Of a stretch of 64,000 nucleotides of DNA, positions 35,643 to 44,639 are shown piece by piece (the stretch's first letter is position 1; each line of letters begins with the position of its first letter). The notes under the pieces were generated by a model, which had not been told where the DNA came from, did no database searches, and saw nothing but the letters and a program-made list of their open reading frames with translations. Position numbers and translations under genes: made by a program. The stretch comes from Calothrix sp. NIES-2100 (GTDB lineage: Bacteria; Cyanobacteriota; Cyanobacteriia; Cyanobacteriales; Nostocaceae). Location of the stretch: NCBI RefSeq assembly GCF_002368195.1, contig NZ_AP018178.1, forward strand, positions 8,638,645 through 8,702,644. Direction: 5' to 3'.

Positions 35643-36350
35643 CTAATCTTGCGGTTCAATTCCCGCCGCCCACAATTGTGCTGCTAGTCTTTCAGCACGT
35701 TGTCTTTCTCGTTCTGCTAACTCTGAACCCCACAATAGTAATTGTCCTTGTTCATCCCACCACCGCAACCAATTTCCTGCGCGGTTGTCACGAGTACCTT
35801 GCCATACACCTAAATAAAGATTTATTTCCCCTATCCAGTAAAGTTGGTTTTCATTTGGTTGTGTCAATATGTACTGTTCTGTTTTGTCTAAGCGATACAT
35901 TTCAAAACTGCCGCTATCTGGTTCAAAGATGATGTAGTTTGGTACTTTGAGGATGCGCTCGTAAAAAAACCATTTTCCTGGGGGATAAGTGGGTTTGATG
36001 GAATATTCTCCGCCCTCGGTATCAGAAATAAATTCCATCACGATTACAGGAATGTCTCCCTGTAGCTGAGGGGTATAGCTACGTGTTACTTCTTCTCTAC
36101 TAACATTAATTTTGGGGATGAAAGCCCAATCAGGAGCTTTAATCACCATTCTGTTATTTAGAGTGGCACAAATGCCGTAATTGGTAGTTGTCAGGGCGTT
36201 AGCTGCTATTTTGCCGGCTAATTGTAGGCTTTCTGTGAGTGCAGCAGCTAAGGCTGGTTGGTTGATGTTGTCCACGGGATCGTCTGGGAGTCGGTAATCG
36301 TCGGGTAGTTTTTCCCAAGTGATTTGGTAGTTTTGGGTGAGGGCTGTCAT
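35643..36350 (-). CDS. Uma2-family (DUF820) putative endonuclease
   Basis: A 235-residue Uma2/DUF820 protein. The family, very expanded in cyanobacteria, has a PD-(D/E)XK nuclease fold. Here the expected acidic positions fall in IKAPDWAFIPKI and IPVIVMEFISDTEGGE, followed by YERILKVPNYIIFEPDSG, which is typical of the family core. The C-terminal tail (ELAERERQRAERLAAQLW) is the charged coiled extension seen in many members. The biological role is not established. A GC-rich palindromic repeat lies just upstream. Confidence 0.87.
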   Translation of the reverse strand: MTALTQNYQITWEKLPDDYRLPDDPVDNINQPALAAALTESLQLAGKIAANALTTTNYGICATLNNRMVIKAPDWAFIPKINVSREEVTRSYTPQLQGDIPVIVMEFISDTEGGEYSIKPTYPPGKWFFYERILKVPNYIIFEPDSGSFEMYRLDKTEQYILTQPNENQLYWIGEINLYLGVWQGTRDNRAGNWLRWWDEQGQLLLWGSELAERERQRAERLAAQLWAAGIEPQD

Positions 36351-36388
36351 GGTGGGTTTTCGTTTGGCGTTGTGTCAAAGTTGGAAAG

Positions 36389-36520
36389 AACCTCACCCCC
36401 CTACCCCCCTCTCCGCAAGCAGAGAGGGGGGAGTAATTTTCCAACCTTTGCTGTTGTGGTAACAGGTTTGGTGTGGGGGATTTAGCCCCTCCTCGCTGGC
36501 GGTCTGGGGTTGGGGTGGGG
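36389..36520. repeat. GC-rich palindromic repeat cluster between Uma2 and radA
   Basis: CCTCACCCCCCTACCCCCCT with a CTCCGCAAGCAGAG core at 36390-36432, and a second arm AGCCCCTCCTCGCTGGCGG at 36484-36502 running to GGGGTGGGGTT at 36520. Both belong to the family that also flanks the DUF559 gene (55.4-56.0 kb) and occurs at 32.1 kb. The cluster touches the radA stop codon (TTA on the plus strand at 36521-36523). Confidence 0.75.
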
Positions 36521-38062
36521 TTACTCGTCTTCATCGGGTATAAAATCGTCTTCTGTGAGTTCTTGATGGGGGATGGCGGCAATAATTGCATCTATTACCT
36601 TGGAAACTGGTAAAATCTCGATATTAAGATCGGGGAATTTTGTTCCTTTGGGGACGATCGCTCTTTTGAATCCGAGTTTGGCTGCTTCTTTTAACCGCAG
36701 TTCCATCTGGGAAACCGATCGCACTTGTCCCCCTAACCCGACTTCACCAATTAAAACTGTACCTGGATCGACTATGCGATCGCGGAAACTAGCAACAATG
36801 GCGATCGCAATTCCTAAATCTACGGCTGGTTCTTCCACGTTCAAACCCCCCGCAGAAGCGACGTAGGAATCTAACTTTGACATGGGAATGCCTACCCGTT
36901 TTTCTAACACCGCTAAAATTTGCACGAGGCGGTTATAGTCTATACCTGTAGCTGCGCGTCGTGGTGAGGGGTAGCTGGTGGGGCTGACTAAAGCTTGCAA
37001 TTCAACAACGATGGGGCGAGTTCCTTCGCAAGCCACAACAATCGCTGTACCGGGGGCTGGATCGTCACGATTACCTAAAAATAGCTCGGAAGGGTTGGGA
37101 ACTTCACGCAATCCATGAGATACCATCTCAAAGATACCGATTTCGTGAGTTGCACCGAAGCGATTTTTGACTGTTCGTAATAAGCGATGGGAAGCAAAGC
37201 GATCGCCTTCAAAATACAATACTGTATCTACTAAGTGTTCTAAAACTTTTGGCCCCGCGATCGCACCTTCTTTCGTTACGTGTCCGACAATTAACATTGT
37301 CACGTCTTCGTGCTTTGCCACTTTCATCAGTGCGGCTGTGCATTCTCTAACTTGCGCTACGGAACCAGGTGCAGATGTCAGTGCCGGAAAGAACACTGTT
37401 TGGATACTATCAATTACGGCCACATTTGGTTTGAGGGAGTCTATTTCTCGGAGAATTTCTTCTAAATCGGTTTCTGGCAATATATATAAATCTGCACCTA
37501 TACTGTCAGGATCTATACTTTTAGGTTCTAGTGAAACATCTGTAACTTCTGCTACAACTGTATTTTCATCACCTACAACATTGACGCTTTTGGATACTCC
37601 TAAGCGCGAAGCCCTTAATTTTACTTGTTGACCTGATTCTTCGCCAGTTACGTAGAGGATGCGGTATCTCTGCGCCAATTGATTGGATACTTGAAGCAGT
37701 AAAGTTGATTTACCAATTCCGGGATCGCCACCAATCAGCACCATTGAACCAGGGACAACCCCACCACCCAACACCCGATCTAATTCCCCATAGCCAGATT
37801 CCCAACGAGCAATTTGGCGATCGGTAATTTGGTCAAATGTTAGAGATGCACGCGGTTTAGCTGGTTTAGCATGAGATTTCCCATTAGTTGGCGCTGATTG
37901 CCAACCACTCACTCCCCCTCGCCCAGGAATATCCATTGATGACTGGATAGAAACCTGCTCGTCAAGGGAGTTGTAGGTGCCGCAAGCAGGACACTTACCA
38001 AACCACTGGGATGATTCTGCTCCACAAGCGCTACAAACGTAAAAGGTTTTGGACTTTGCCAT
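36521..38062 (-). CDS. radA: DNA repair protein RadA
   Basis: RecA-related branch-migration helicase used in recombinational repair. The 513 residues show a C4 zinc finger (CSACGAESSQWFGKCPAC, residues 9-26), a RecA-type ATPase core with Walker A GGDPGIGKSTLL and VIDSIQT, and the RadA-specific KNRFGATHEIGIFEM. A C-terminal Lon-like domain follows (VASAGGLNVEEPAVDLGIAIA, LIGEVGLGGQVR). Full length with all motifs intact. Its acidic last residues (EDDFIPDEDE) stop exactly at a GC-rich repeat. Divergent from rpaB with a 171-bp AT-rich gap. Confidence 0.97.
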   Translation of the reverse strand: MAKSKTFYVCSACGAESSQWFGKCPACGTYNSLDEQVSIQSSMDIPGRGGVSGWQSAPTNGKSHAKPAKPRASLTFDQITDRQIARWESGYGELDRVLGGGVVPGSMVLIGGDPGIGKSTLLLQVSNQLAQRYRILYVTGEESGQQVKLRASRLGVSKSVNVVGDENTVVAEVTDVSLEPKSIDPDSIGADLYILPETDLEEILREIDSLKPNVAVIDSIQTVFFPALTSAPGSVAQVRECTAALMKVAKHEDVTMLIVGHVTKEGAIAGPKVLEHLVDTVLYFEGDRFASHRLLRTVKNRFGATHEIGIFEMVSHGLREVPNPSELFLGNRDDPAPGTAIVVACEGTRPIVVELQALVSPTSYPSPRRAATGIDYNRLVQILAVLEKRVGIPMSKLDSYVASAGGLNVEEPAVDLGIAIAIVASFRDRIVDPGTVLIGEVGLGGQVRSVSQMELRLKEAAKLGFKRAIVPKGTKFPDLNIEILPVSKVIDAIIAAIPHQELTEDDFIPDEDE

Positions 38063-38233
38063 TCTTAAATCTTATTAAATAATCTTAATTTTTCCTTAAT
38101 TCTTGGCGAAAATAAAAGTTCAATAATAGTAGTAGTTACAGCTTTTTTTCATGTGATTCATGGAATGATATCTTAATATTATGGTATTAAAAATTAATCA
38201 TGAAAAATTTTAGTTAAGGAGCGTTGAGAAACT

Positions 38234-38962
38234 TTGGAAAGTCATAAAGAAAAAATCCTGGTGGTAGACGACGAAGCCAGCATTCGCCGGATTTTGGAAA
38301 CGCGCCTTTCCATGATTGGCTACGATGTAGTGACGGCTGGCGATGGAGAAGAAGCTTTGGAAACTTTTCGCAAAGCTGACCCCGACCTGGTAGTGTTGGA
38401 TGTAATGATGCCAAAACTCGATGGCTACGGCGTGTGCCAAGAACTACGTAAGGAGTCAGATGTCCCTATTATTATGCTAACAGCCTTAGGGGACGTAGCC
38501 GATCGCATTACGGGATTAGAGTTAGGCGCTGATGACTATGTAGTTAAGCCTTTTTCCCCAAAAGAGCTAGAAGCCCGGATTCGCTCAGTACTCAGACGAG
38601 TAGACAAAACCAGTGCTTCGGGAATTCCCAGTTCTGGAGTCATCCACGTTGCTAATATCAAAATTGATACGAACAAGCGACAAGTTTACAAAGGCGATGA
38701 GCGCATTCGCTTAACTGGTATGGAGTTTAGCTTACTAGAGTTATTAGTCAGTCGCTCTGGAGAAGCTTTTTCCCGTTCGGAAATTTTGCAAGAAGTCTGG
38801 GGTTACACACCAGAACGCCATGTAGATACCCGCGTGGTAGATGTGCATATCTCTCGTCTGCGAGCCAAATTGGAAGATGATCCCAGCAACCCAGAATTAA
38901 TACTCACCGCACGCGGAACCGGTTATCTATTCCAACGGATCATTGAACCTGGCGAGGAGTAA
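38234..38962 (+). CDS. rpaB: OmpR-family response regulator RpaB (Ycf27)
   Basis: Essential regulator of high-light and photosystem genes, kept as ycf27 in some plastids. The 242 residues comprise a receiver (ILVVDDEASIRRILETRLSM, phospho-acceptor Asp56 in VVLDVMMPKLDGYGV, switch Thr in MLTALGD, Lys in VVKPFSP) and a winged-helix DNA-binding domain (LTGMEFSLLELLV, HVDTRVVDVHISRLRAKLE). The start is TTG at 38234: AAGGAG lies 12 bases upstream, and an upstream ATG at 38200 meets a stop after five codons. The usual partner kinase NblS/Hik33 is not in the window, but SasA, which crosstalks in clock output, is at its left end. Confidence 0.95.
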   Translation: MESHKEKILVVDDEASIRRILETRLSMIGYDVVTAGDGEEALETFRKADPDLVVLDVMMPKLDGYGVCQELRKESDVPIIMLTALGDVADRITGLELGADDYVVKPFSPKELEARIRSVLRRVDKTSASGIPSSGVIHVANIKIDTNKRQVYKGDERIRLTGMEFSLLELLVSRSGEAFSRSEILQEVWGYTPERHVDTRVVDVHISRLRAKLEDDPSNPELILTARGTGYLFQRIIEPGEE

Positions 38963-38967
38963 GTGAG

Positions 38968-39059
38968 ATGAGGGGGATGAGGGGGATGAGGGAGACAGGG
39001 GAGACAAATGACTATTACCTAGTGCTATTTATTGCCCAATGCCCAATGCCCAATAACAA
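38968..39059. repeat. Short tandem repeats between rpaB and the CCB-type gene
   Basis: GATGAGGGG units (38968-38994) and three ATGCCCA units followed by ATAACAA (about 39032-39059). The last unit runs into the ATG of the next gene, so its start codon region is made of repeat DNA. Confidence 0.75.
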
Positions 39060-39722
39060 ATGACTAAACCTGATCCCAATCTAGTTTTACGCCGTCTACC
39101 TATAGTGGTTGGCTGTTTAGGCGCTGTACTTTTGCTAATGAACCGCTTGTTGACACCTGAACTTACCGAATCCCAGGCGCGGGGGGATGTTCTCGGTGTG
39201 ATTTTGAGTGCGGTGTTAATTTTAACTGGCTTAATTTGGCAGCAAGTACAACCGCGATCGCCTGATACTGTACAACTGATTGGGGAGGAAGGTTTTGTAT
39301 TGGCTGACGATTTACCAGAAGCCGTGAAAACAGAACTAGCTTGGGCATCACATTTATTATTAACTAACACCGTCACGCGATCGCTGGTAGTTTTTTATCA
39401 AGATAAAGTTTTGTTACGTCGCGGTATTCTGTCCCCCAAATCTGAGGTTGTACCAGGGCCAATTTTAAAAAGGGTATTGTTAACACAAAAGCCAGTTTAT
39501 TTAGTTGCGTTAAAAATCTATCCAGGGCGAATTGAATTTGATTATTTGCCAGAAAATACTCAAGGCGTAATTTGTCAACCTATTGGTAATCAAGGTGTGT
39601 TGATTTTAGGCGCAAATGCACCTCGCAGTTACACCAAGCAAGATGAAACCTGGATTGCCGGAATTGCTGATAAATTAGCTGTTACTCTCAGTTCTTATTT
39701 GCAAGTTGCATCAGACAATTAG
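39060..39722 (+). CDS. CCB2/CCB4-family cofactor assembly protein (DUF2930)
   Basis: A 220-residue membrane protein with two N-terminal helices (LPIVVGCLGAVLLLMNRLL; VLGVILSAVLILTGLIW) and a soluble GAF-like domain (EEGFVLADDLPEAVKTELAWA, VYLVALKIYPGRIEFDYLPEN, VLILGANAPRSYTKQDETWIAGIADKLA). This is the pattern of the cofactor assembly of complex C subunit B family, which in chloroplasts attaches the unusual haem ci to cytochrome b6. The expected place of action is the thylakoid membrane. The start codon is an ATG formed within a heptamer repeat; no clear Shine-Dalgarno. Confidence 0.85.
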   Translation: MTKPDPNLVLRRLPIVVGCLGAVLLLMNRLLTPELTESQARGDVLGVILSAVLILTGLIWQQVQPRSPDTVQLIGEEGFVLADDLPEAVKTELAWASHLLLTNTVTRSLVVFYQDKVLLRRGILSPKSEVVPGPILKRVLLTQKPVYLVALKIYPGRIEFDYLPENTQGVICQPIGNQGVLILGANAPRSYTKQDETWIAGIADKLAVTLSSYLQVASDN

Positions 39723-39740
39723 ATTGACAATTAACAAATT

Positions 39741-40259
39741 ATGCAAATTATCTATTGGTTACTAGTTGCAGTAATGGTTGTAGGTATAATTGGTGCTGTA
39801 GTTCCTGCCATTCCTGGAACCAGTTTAATATTAATTGCAATTATTATCTGGGGAGTAGTTAGCAGTTCCTTCGCAGCGATTAAAATACCACTAATTGTCA
39901 CAATAATTGTGTTGCTTTTGAGTATTGGCGTAGATTTCTTAGCTGGGTATATAGGCGCAAAACAAGCCGGTGCTAGTAAATGGGGACAAATAGGCGCATT
40001 TGTCGGATTGCTTTTAGGATTCTTCGGATTATTACCAGCTTTACCTTTTGGCGGGCCGCTATTAGGTATTTTATTGGGGCCATTGTTGGGCGCAATTATT
40101 GGCGAGTACCTTTACCAGCGTCAATTAGGAGTAGCAATTAAAGCTGGTATCGGAATTGTCGTCGGGACAGTGGTGGGAAATTTACTCCAAGGGATATTAG
40201 CGATCGCCGCAGTTATAGTTTTCCTAGTGACAACTTGGCCGCAAGTATTTCCTAGTTAG
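39741..40259 (+). CDS. DUF456 membrane protein
   Basis: A 172-residue hydrophobic protein with about four to five helices and a glycine-rich pattern (VVPAIPGTSLILIAIIIWG, GADFLAGYIGAKQAGASKWG-like text, FVGLLLGFFGLLPALPFGG, PLLGAIIGEYLYQRQ). This is the DUF456 family (YqgC-like), with PGxPGxxL near the first helix. Function unknown. It follows the CCB-type gene by 18 bp and is probably cotranscribed with it. Confidence 0.87.
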   Translation: MQIIYWLLVAVMVVGIIGAVVPAIPGTSLILIAIIIWGVVSSSFAAIKIPLIVTIIVLLLSIGVDFLAGYIGAKQAGASKWGQIGAFVGLLLGFFGLLPALPFGGPLLGILLGPLLGAIIGEYLYQRQLGVAIKAGIGIVVGTVVGNLLQGILAIAAVIVFLVTTWPQVFPS

Positions 40260-40931
40260 ATTTTGATGTACAGTTGTCATCTAAGGCTAAACTCTTGCCT
40301 AATATTCTGCTGCTAATTAAATTATTCCAATGTGAAAATAAAATGCGACAGATGCATCTGCAAGGGCGGAAGTTGAATTTTGCGTCAGTCTTTCAACATG
40401 ACATAAAATATCTTTAATTTTAATTAATCGTTTATTCATGTTGAGTTGATACAAAAATTAAATCTAACTTATCTAAACATCAACATCTTGATTTTTGAGA
40501 ATTACTGCATGTCATTTACAAAATTGTATATTAACCTTAAAAAGAAAACATATATTTATAGTAGATCTACTTAAATATAAAATTTATAAGCTGAGAAAAA
40601 CAAAGTTACTTTAAATACTTTTTGCTTAAGTATATAAGAGATAACACTATGCTAGTCATGAAGATTCTATCAAGTTAAATAACTAGACCTTGCCGATTAG
40701 GAAATACCTATGTAATTCTGGAGAAGTAACAAATCCATCAGCGATTAATCACAAAGATAGCGATTAATATACCTCTGATTTTGAAACAGCAAACTTACAT
40801 AGATTATGATGCAAAACGCATTTATACTTTATTTTTTCAGTATTTCTAGCATTCATAACTAGCTTTAAGATTGCTGCGTAGTATTAGCGCACTTGGTCTG
40901 GTAAATTCTTTTATAGGAGCTTTAAATTACA
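40260..40931. other. AT-rich intergenic region
   Basis: 672 bp with no gene. Mostly A/T with scattered short direct repeats; no strong hairpin. It probably holds the promoter and a long leader of the PEP-CTERM gene, which has TAGGAG (40914-40919) before its ATG. Confidence 0.55.
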
Positions 40932-41648
40932 ATGTTCGGTTTTAAATCTAAACTTATAAACGCAACTTTAGCCGCTACTGCTGTCATCCCTTTAGCTACT
41001 GCTGGAACTTTTACCTTTGCTGCTTCTGCGCAAGCGGCTGCATTATCTGGGGAGTTTCAATTTCAGGGTGGTTTCACTGCTAATCCATATGCCACTAGTT
41101 TAGTGACATTATCAAAAGATAAACTAAACTTTACTCCTCAGCCCATCACTCCCTTTGGTGTTGCTGCAAATACAGGAAGTTTTGCAGCCTTCAACACAGG
41201 TAACATCGGTAATATTATTTCCTTTGCATCAGACATTGCCGACAATCCATTTATGGACTTTGGTAACCTGAATATACCTGGGGTAATTCTCCCAGGAGAA
41301 AATACTACCTCAATCACAGATGGCATCAATACATTTACTTTAAAATCTGCTGATTATTCAATAGCCCAAAGTGGAGCCAACGTGGCGATAGATGTTCAAC
41401 TTTGGGGTATCTTCACCAGTGCAACGGGAGAGAAATCTAATGGTGCAGGAAACTTAACTTTCCAAGTAAATAATCAGACTGTTGCTCAGGTGAATTCAAC
41501 TCTTGCTAGCGGCGGCTCAGTTAGTAACTTGAGCTTTTCTGGGGGTGCGTTTGCGACTGTTCCTGAACCAACTACATTATTAGGTTTGGGTGCTGTAGGT
41601 GCAGTCATGGCTTTGTCTCGCCGTCGTAAAACTCAAGTTAGTTCTTGA
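40932..41648 (+). CDS. PEP-CTERM surface protein of unknown function
   Basis: A 238-residue exported protein. The signal peptide spans about 1-36 (ends SAQA). The body is a beta-rich single domain rich in Gly/Asn/Thr/Ser (LSGEFQFQGGFTANPYATS, LTFQVNNQTVAQVNST). It ends with a PEP-CTERM signal: VPEPTTLLGLGAVGAVMALS then RRRK. Exosortase processing to the cell surface is expected. The body may belong to the group of cyanobacterial PEP-CTERM proteins without named function. The GDSL hydrolase at 4.9 kb carries the same kind of signal. Confidence 0.85.
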   Translation: MFGFKSKLINATLAATAVIPLATAGTFTFAASAQAAALSGEFQFQGGFTANPYATSLVTLSKDKLNFTPQPITPFGVAANTGSFAAFNTGNIGNIISFASDIADNPFMDFGNLNIPGVILPGENTTSITDGINTFTLKSADYSIAQSGANVAIDVQLWGIFTSATGEKSNGAGNLTFQVNNQTVAQVNSTLASGGSVSNLSFSGGAFATVPEPTTLLGLGAVGAVMALSRRRKTQVSS

Positions 41649-41761
41649 GAATTAACTGCAAGATAAATTGTTTATAATTAAGGAGGTAAATTTATTATCG
41701 AGAATACTAAAATTTAAAAATCATCTAAATATCTTCGGTTAGCAATAAGTGTTATGCTTTC

Positions 41762-41804
41762 AATTCGTAGTAATTTGTGAAATAATTACTACGAATTTTC
41801 TTTT
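41762..41804 (+). terminator. Perfect 14-bp hairpin terminator
   Basis: AATTCGTAGTAATT (41762-41775) pairs perfectly with AATTACTACGAATT (41784-41797), followed by TTCTTTT. It is 113 bp after the PEP-CTERM gene. Confidence 0.8.
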
Positions 41805-41913
41805 GTAGTTTTGTACGTACTTATATACAGCATATTTCAGGAAAATGAAGTACATGGGTAGGGGCATAACATGTTGTGCCCCTAGGATTATTTGGAATCA
41901 GATTTTGCAATTA

Positions 41914-42579
41914 TTATGATACTGACTGCAAAGATTTTTTCGCTTCATTGGCGATCGCTTCTACTTGATCATTTGCCAAAGTTTCCAAAACAGCTTTAGC
42001 ATCTGCACCACCCAAACGGCTCAAAGCTAGCAAAACTCTATAGCGGACTTGCCAATCGGGATTTTGAGCATAGGGAGTTAACAGGGGTACTGCATCTATA
42101 TTTCCCAACTCGCCAAAGGAACTAATAGCAGCAGTTTTAATTAAATCATTCTCAGTCTCAAGTGCAAGCTTGAGCAATTCAAAACCGCGCGGATCGCCTA
42201 ACTCGCCCAATGTCGCGATGATGCTGAATTTTACCAGCCATTCAGGGGTTGTGTTGTAAAGTTGTTGCAAATCGCCAAAAGCTTCTTCTAACTTCAGCGC
42301 GCCTAAACAATCGGCGGCGGCTGCTTGCACATCAGGTTCGGGGTCATTCAGCAGTTGCCGTAGTATATTCAATGATAACTGTAAATCTTGTGTGCCGAGT
42401 ACATCTAGCTGACTCACTGCTGAGTAACGGACACGAGCATTGCTATCACCAACCCCAATTTGAATTAATTCAAAAGCGATCGCTCTATCTAAATCGCGAA
42501 TTTGATTCACAGCTCGTAAGCGATCGCCCAAATCTTCAGAACTGAGCAATTGCTTAACCGACTCAGGAGTAATACTCAT
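41914..42579 (-). CDS. nblB: HEAT-repeat protein, NblB-like
   Basis: A 221-residue protein made of HEAT/PBS-lyase-like helical repeats (NARVRYSAVSQLDVLG, PEPDVQAAAADCLGALK, NDLIKTAAISSFGELG, PDWQVRYRVLLALSRLGG). Length and order match NblB, a protein needed for phycobilisome degradation in nutrient-starved Synechococcus; NblB-type proteins are related to phycobilin lyases but lack proven lyase activity. Assignment is from overall similarity I recall, mainly the start SVTPES/SITPESVKQLL and the QDL.LSLN block. A different HEAT protein of phycobilisome metabolism is the main alternative. Confidence 0.72.
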   Translation of the reverse strand: MSITPESVKQLLSSEDLGDRLRAVNQIRDLDRAIAFELIQIGVGDSNARVRYSAVSQLDVLGTQDLQLSLNILRQLLNDPEPDVQAAAADCLGALKLEEAFGDLQQLYNTTPEWLVKFSIIATLGELGDPRGFELLKLALETENDLIKTAAISSFGELGNIDAVPLLTPYAQNPDWQVRYRVLLALSRLGGADAKAVLETLANDQVEAIANEAKKSLQSVS

Positions 42580-42611
42580 TTAATTATCCTAAATTTTCCA
42601 AAGGTTTAAAA

Positions 42612-42688
42612 AACAGTCAATAGTCATTGGTCATTTGTCATTTGTCAATAAATTCTAGACTGTTGACGGTTGACTGTTGACTGTTGAC
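42612..42688. repeat. Heptamer array (TCATTTG/TTGACTG units)
   Basis: Tandem TCATTGG/TCATTTG units at 42619-42645, and TTGACGG/TTGACTG units at 42663-42688. They occupy the spacer between the HEAT-protein gene and the CBS gene. Confidence 0.75.
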
Positions 42689-42696
42689 TATGGGGA

Positions 42697-43161
42697 CTAA
42701 TCTTGACTTGCTGCCATTGCGCGAATAATGTCACCACGGGTGAGGATACCAATTACTTGACCCGCGCTGTCAAGTACCGGCAGACGGTGAACACTGCGAT
42801 CGTGCATGATTCTGGCTGCTTCTTTTAAAGTTTTATCAGGGGTAATGGTAATCGGATTTTTGCTCATCACTTCCCCGACAGTTTGTCCTAGCGCTTTGTG
42901 CAAGTCACGATCATAATCAGCGGGATTTTGTAAATAGATAACACTATCAAGAAACATGATGTAAGCCGGAGGAGTCACACCTGTTTCTTGCCACATCAGG
43001 TCAGTTTCTGAGATAATGCCTATCAATTTACCAACATCATCTACAACAGGTAGACCGCTAATGCGTCTTTCTGCCAGAATTTGAATAGCTTCCTTCAGTG
43101 GAGTTTCTGAGCGAACAACAACTGGGTCATGGCTCATCACGTCGGCAACTGTTTTAGGCAT
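42697..43161 (-). CDS. Tandem CBS-domain protein
   Basis: A 154-residue protein of two CBS domains (VADVMSHDPVVVRSETPLKEAI with RRISGLPVVDDVGKLIGIISETDLM, and VGEVMSKNPITITPDKTLKEAA with RSVHRLPVLDSAGQVIGILTRGDII). Such pairs bind adenosine nucleotides (AMP, ATP, SAM) and act as energy sensors on partner proteins. No partner domain is fused. In plants and cyanobacteria such small CBS proteins (CBSX type) have been linked to thioredoxin regulation, but the role here is unknown. Confidence 0.9.
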   Translation of the reverse strand: MPKTVADVMSHDPVVVRSETPLKEAIQILAERRISGLPVVDDVGKLIGIISETDLMWQETGVTPPAYIMFLDSVIYLQNPADYDRDLHKALGQTVGEVMSKNPITITPDKTLKEAARIMHDRSVHRLPVLDSAGQVIGILTRGDIIRAMAASQD

Positions 43162-43254
43162 TTGTTTGCTAACACCTTATATCAAAGTCTCTGCGTTTAT
43201 TTTAAAAAATTGCGGGTCGCAACCAGATGCAGTTAATACATCGTTACTTGGGAG

Positions 43255-43323
43255 TTGTCAGTTGTCAGTTGTCAGTTGTCAGTTGTCATTTCCCCCTGCT
43301 CCCCTGCTCCCCTGCCCCCCTGC
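43255..43323. repeat. Short tandem repeats CAGTTGT and CTGCTCCC
   Basis: Four CAGTTGT-type 7-bp units (43257-43286) followed by CTGCTCCC-type 8-bp units (43294-43323). They sit between the CBS and Nudix genes. Confidence 0.75.
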
Positions 43324-43339
43324 TTCCTAGCTAGTAGCC

Positions 43340-43759
43340 CTAGCCTAAGCGCCCCTGCTTCAACGCGGCGATAATTTGCACATTGGCTTTGGGAAAAGCA
43401 AACTGTTCTAATTCTGCCAAACCTACCCAGCGAATTTCATCACATTCTATGGCTTGGGGAATACCTGTCAGATGGCGACAGTGATGTACGGTCAAGGTAA
43501 CCCGTAACTCTGTATAAGTGTGGTCAATGGTAATGAGATGTTCTCCTACAGCAATTTCTATTGCCAGTTCTTCATAAATTTCCCGTTGAATACATTCTTG
43601 GACCGTTTCACCAGGCTCGATTTTGCCACCGGGGAATTCCCATAAACCACCCATTGCTCCCCCCGCACGCCGGCGATCGATTAAAATTTGCTCTTGGTCG
43701 TTCCAAATTACGGCCACACCGATAATTTTGTGGGGTAGGAGAGAAATGGGTTCACTCAT
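43340..43759 (-). CDS. mutT: Nudix hydrolase, MutT type (8-oxo-dGTP diphosphatase)
   Basis: A 139-residue Nudix protein. The Nudix box reads GGKIEPGETVQECIQREIYEELAI, matching GX5EX7REUXEEXGU except that the last Gly is replaced by Ala. The N-terminal KIIGVAVIWNDQEQILIDRR and the substrate region GGLWEFP are typical of MutT, which hydrolyses oxidised dGTP. Length is normal. Other Nudix substrates cannot be excluded. Confidence 0.85.
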   Translation of the reverse strand: MSEPISLLPHKIIGVAVIWNDQEQILIDRRRAGGAMGGLWEFPGGKIEPGETVQECIQREIYEELAIEIAVGEHLITIDHTYTELRVTLTVHHCRHLTGIPQAIECDEIRWVGLAELEQFAFPKANVQIIAALKQGRLG

Positions 43760-44122
43760 AGTTGATAGGGAAATAAAAAATTAGTAGAGCTGCGTGTTTA
43801 CAGTTAAAGCAAGGACTGAAGTCCTTACTACTTGCAGTTCAATAATAGAACTCGGCAGACATAAATTAAGTTTGCCGAGTCTATATTGTATTACGCATTT
43901 CCACAGCTATGAATTTATTTGCATACCTATTGTTGTCTTAATTTTTGATGGTGAGTATTTTATCTCAAGTTACTAGTTTTGGTGTGGTTAACCCCCAATC
44001 ATAGCTATTCTTTAAATCTATGAGTTAGGGGTAAATTATTAGGAGAGTATCAGGATTTTGCAGAGAAATATTTTTCACTGATATCAGCTTGGCTGAGTCC
44101 AGGGATAAACTCAACAGCATTG
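43760..44122. other. Intergenic region with hairpin
   Basis: 363 bp without a gene. AACTCGGCAGAC (43849-43860) pairs with GTTTGCCGAGT (43870-43880), one mismatch, loop ATAAATTAA; this may end the DUF760 transcript. An AGGACTGAAGTCCT palindrome lies at 43812-43825. Confidence 0.6.
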
Positions 44123-44467
44123 CTAGTCTTTTTCGCTATCGTTGATTTCTGTGCCTTGTAAGGCCATTTCAAAATTCATTCTTTGTTCAGCGTTACGCAA
44201 AAAGTAACCACTGATCATTGCAGAGGCTAAAAGCCTACCTAGATTTTCTCGATTAGTAGTGATGGTAACGCCAAAGTGTTCTGAAGGGAGGTTACCCAAA
44301 AGCCCCACAATATTGCGTTCCATTACTTGAAGAACTTCCCCAGAACTAGGTTTAGATAGCTGGGACACTGTCTCTGGACTCAAAGACTTAACATATTGCC
44401 AAAGTACATCGGTAGTATCTGACTCACTGTCAAAAAATTCTGAGACTCGATTGGATGGGTTACTCAC
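44123..44467 (-). CDS. DUF760 protein
   Basis: A 114-residue soluble protein with the DUF760 core (LWQYVKSLSPETVSQLSKPSS, EVLQVMERNIVGLLGNLP, RENLGRLLASAMISGYFLRNAEQRMNFE). The family occurs in cyanobacteria and plastids; plant members have been connected with chlorophyll and isoprenoid enzyme turnover, but bacterial function is unknown. Normal length, single gene. Confidence 0.87.
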   Translation of the reverse strand: MSNPSNRVSEFFDSESDTTDVLWQYVKSLSPETVSQLSKPSSGEVLQVMERNIVGLLGNLPSEHFGVTITTNRENLGRLLASAMISGYFLRNAEQRMNFEMALQGTEINDSEKD

Positions 44468-44639
44468 GTTTCAACTCCTTGACTAATACTACTAGCTGTG
44501 GTGTTGATGGATTTTCAGAATCAACGCCTATCCTTTATTGACCTTAGCTAGTTCTTGGCTGTTCCTGTCAACTAATGTAACAAGTTATATATTCATAGTC
44601 ATTCGGTTTAACCGTACCAAAAGCATGGTGTTTTCTCAC

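Noticed and set aside
36199..36591. 130-codon minus-strand frame across the Uma2-radA junction
   Set aside because: It overlaps two recognised genes and consists largely of the GC-rich repeat; protein is Pro/Ser/Thr-rich without structure.
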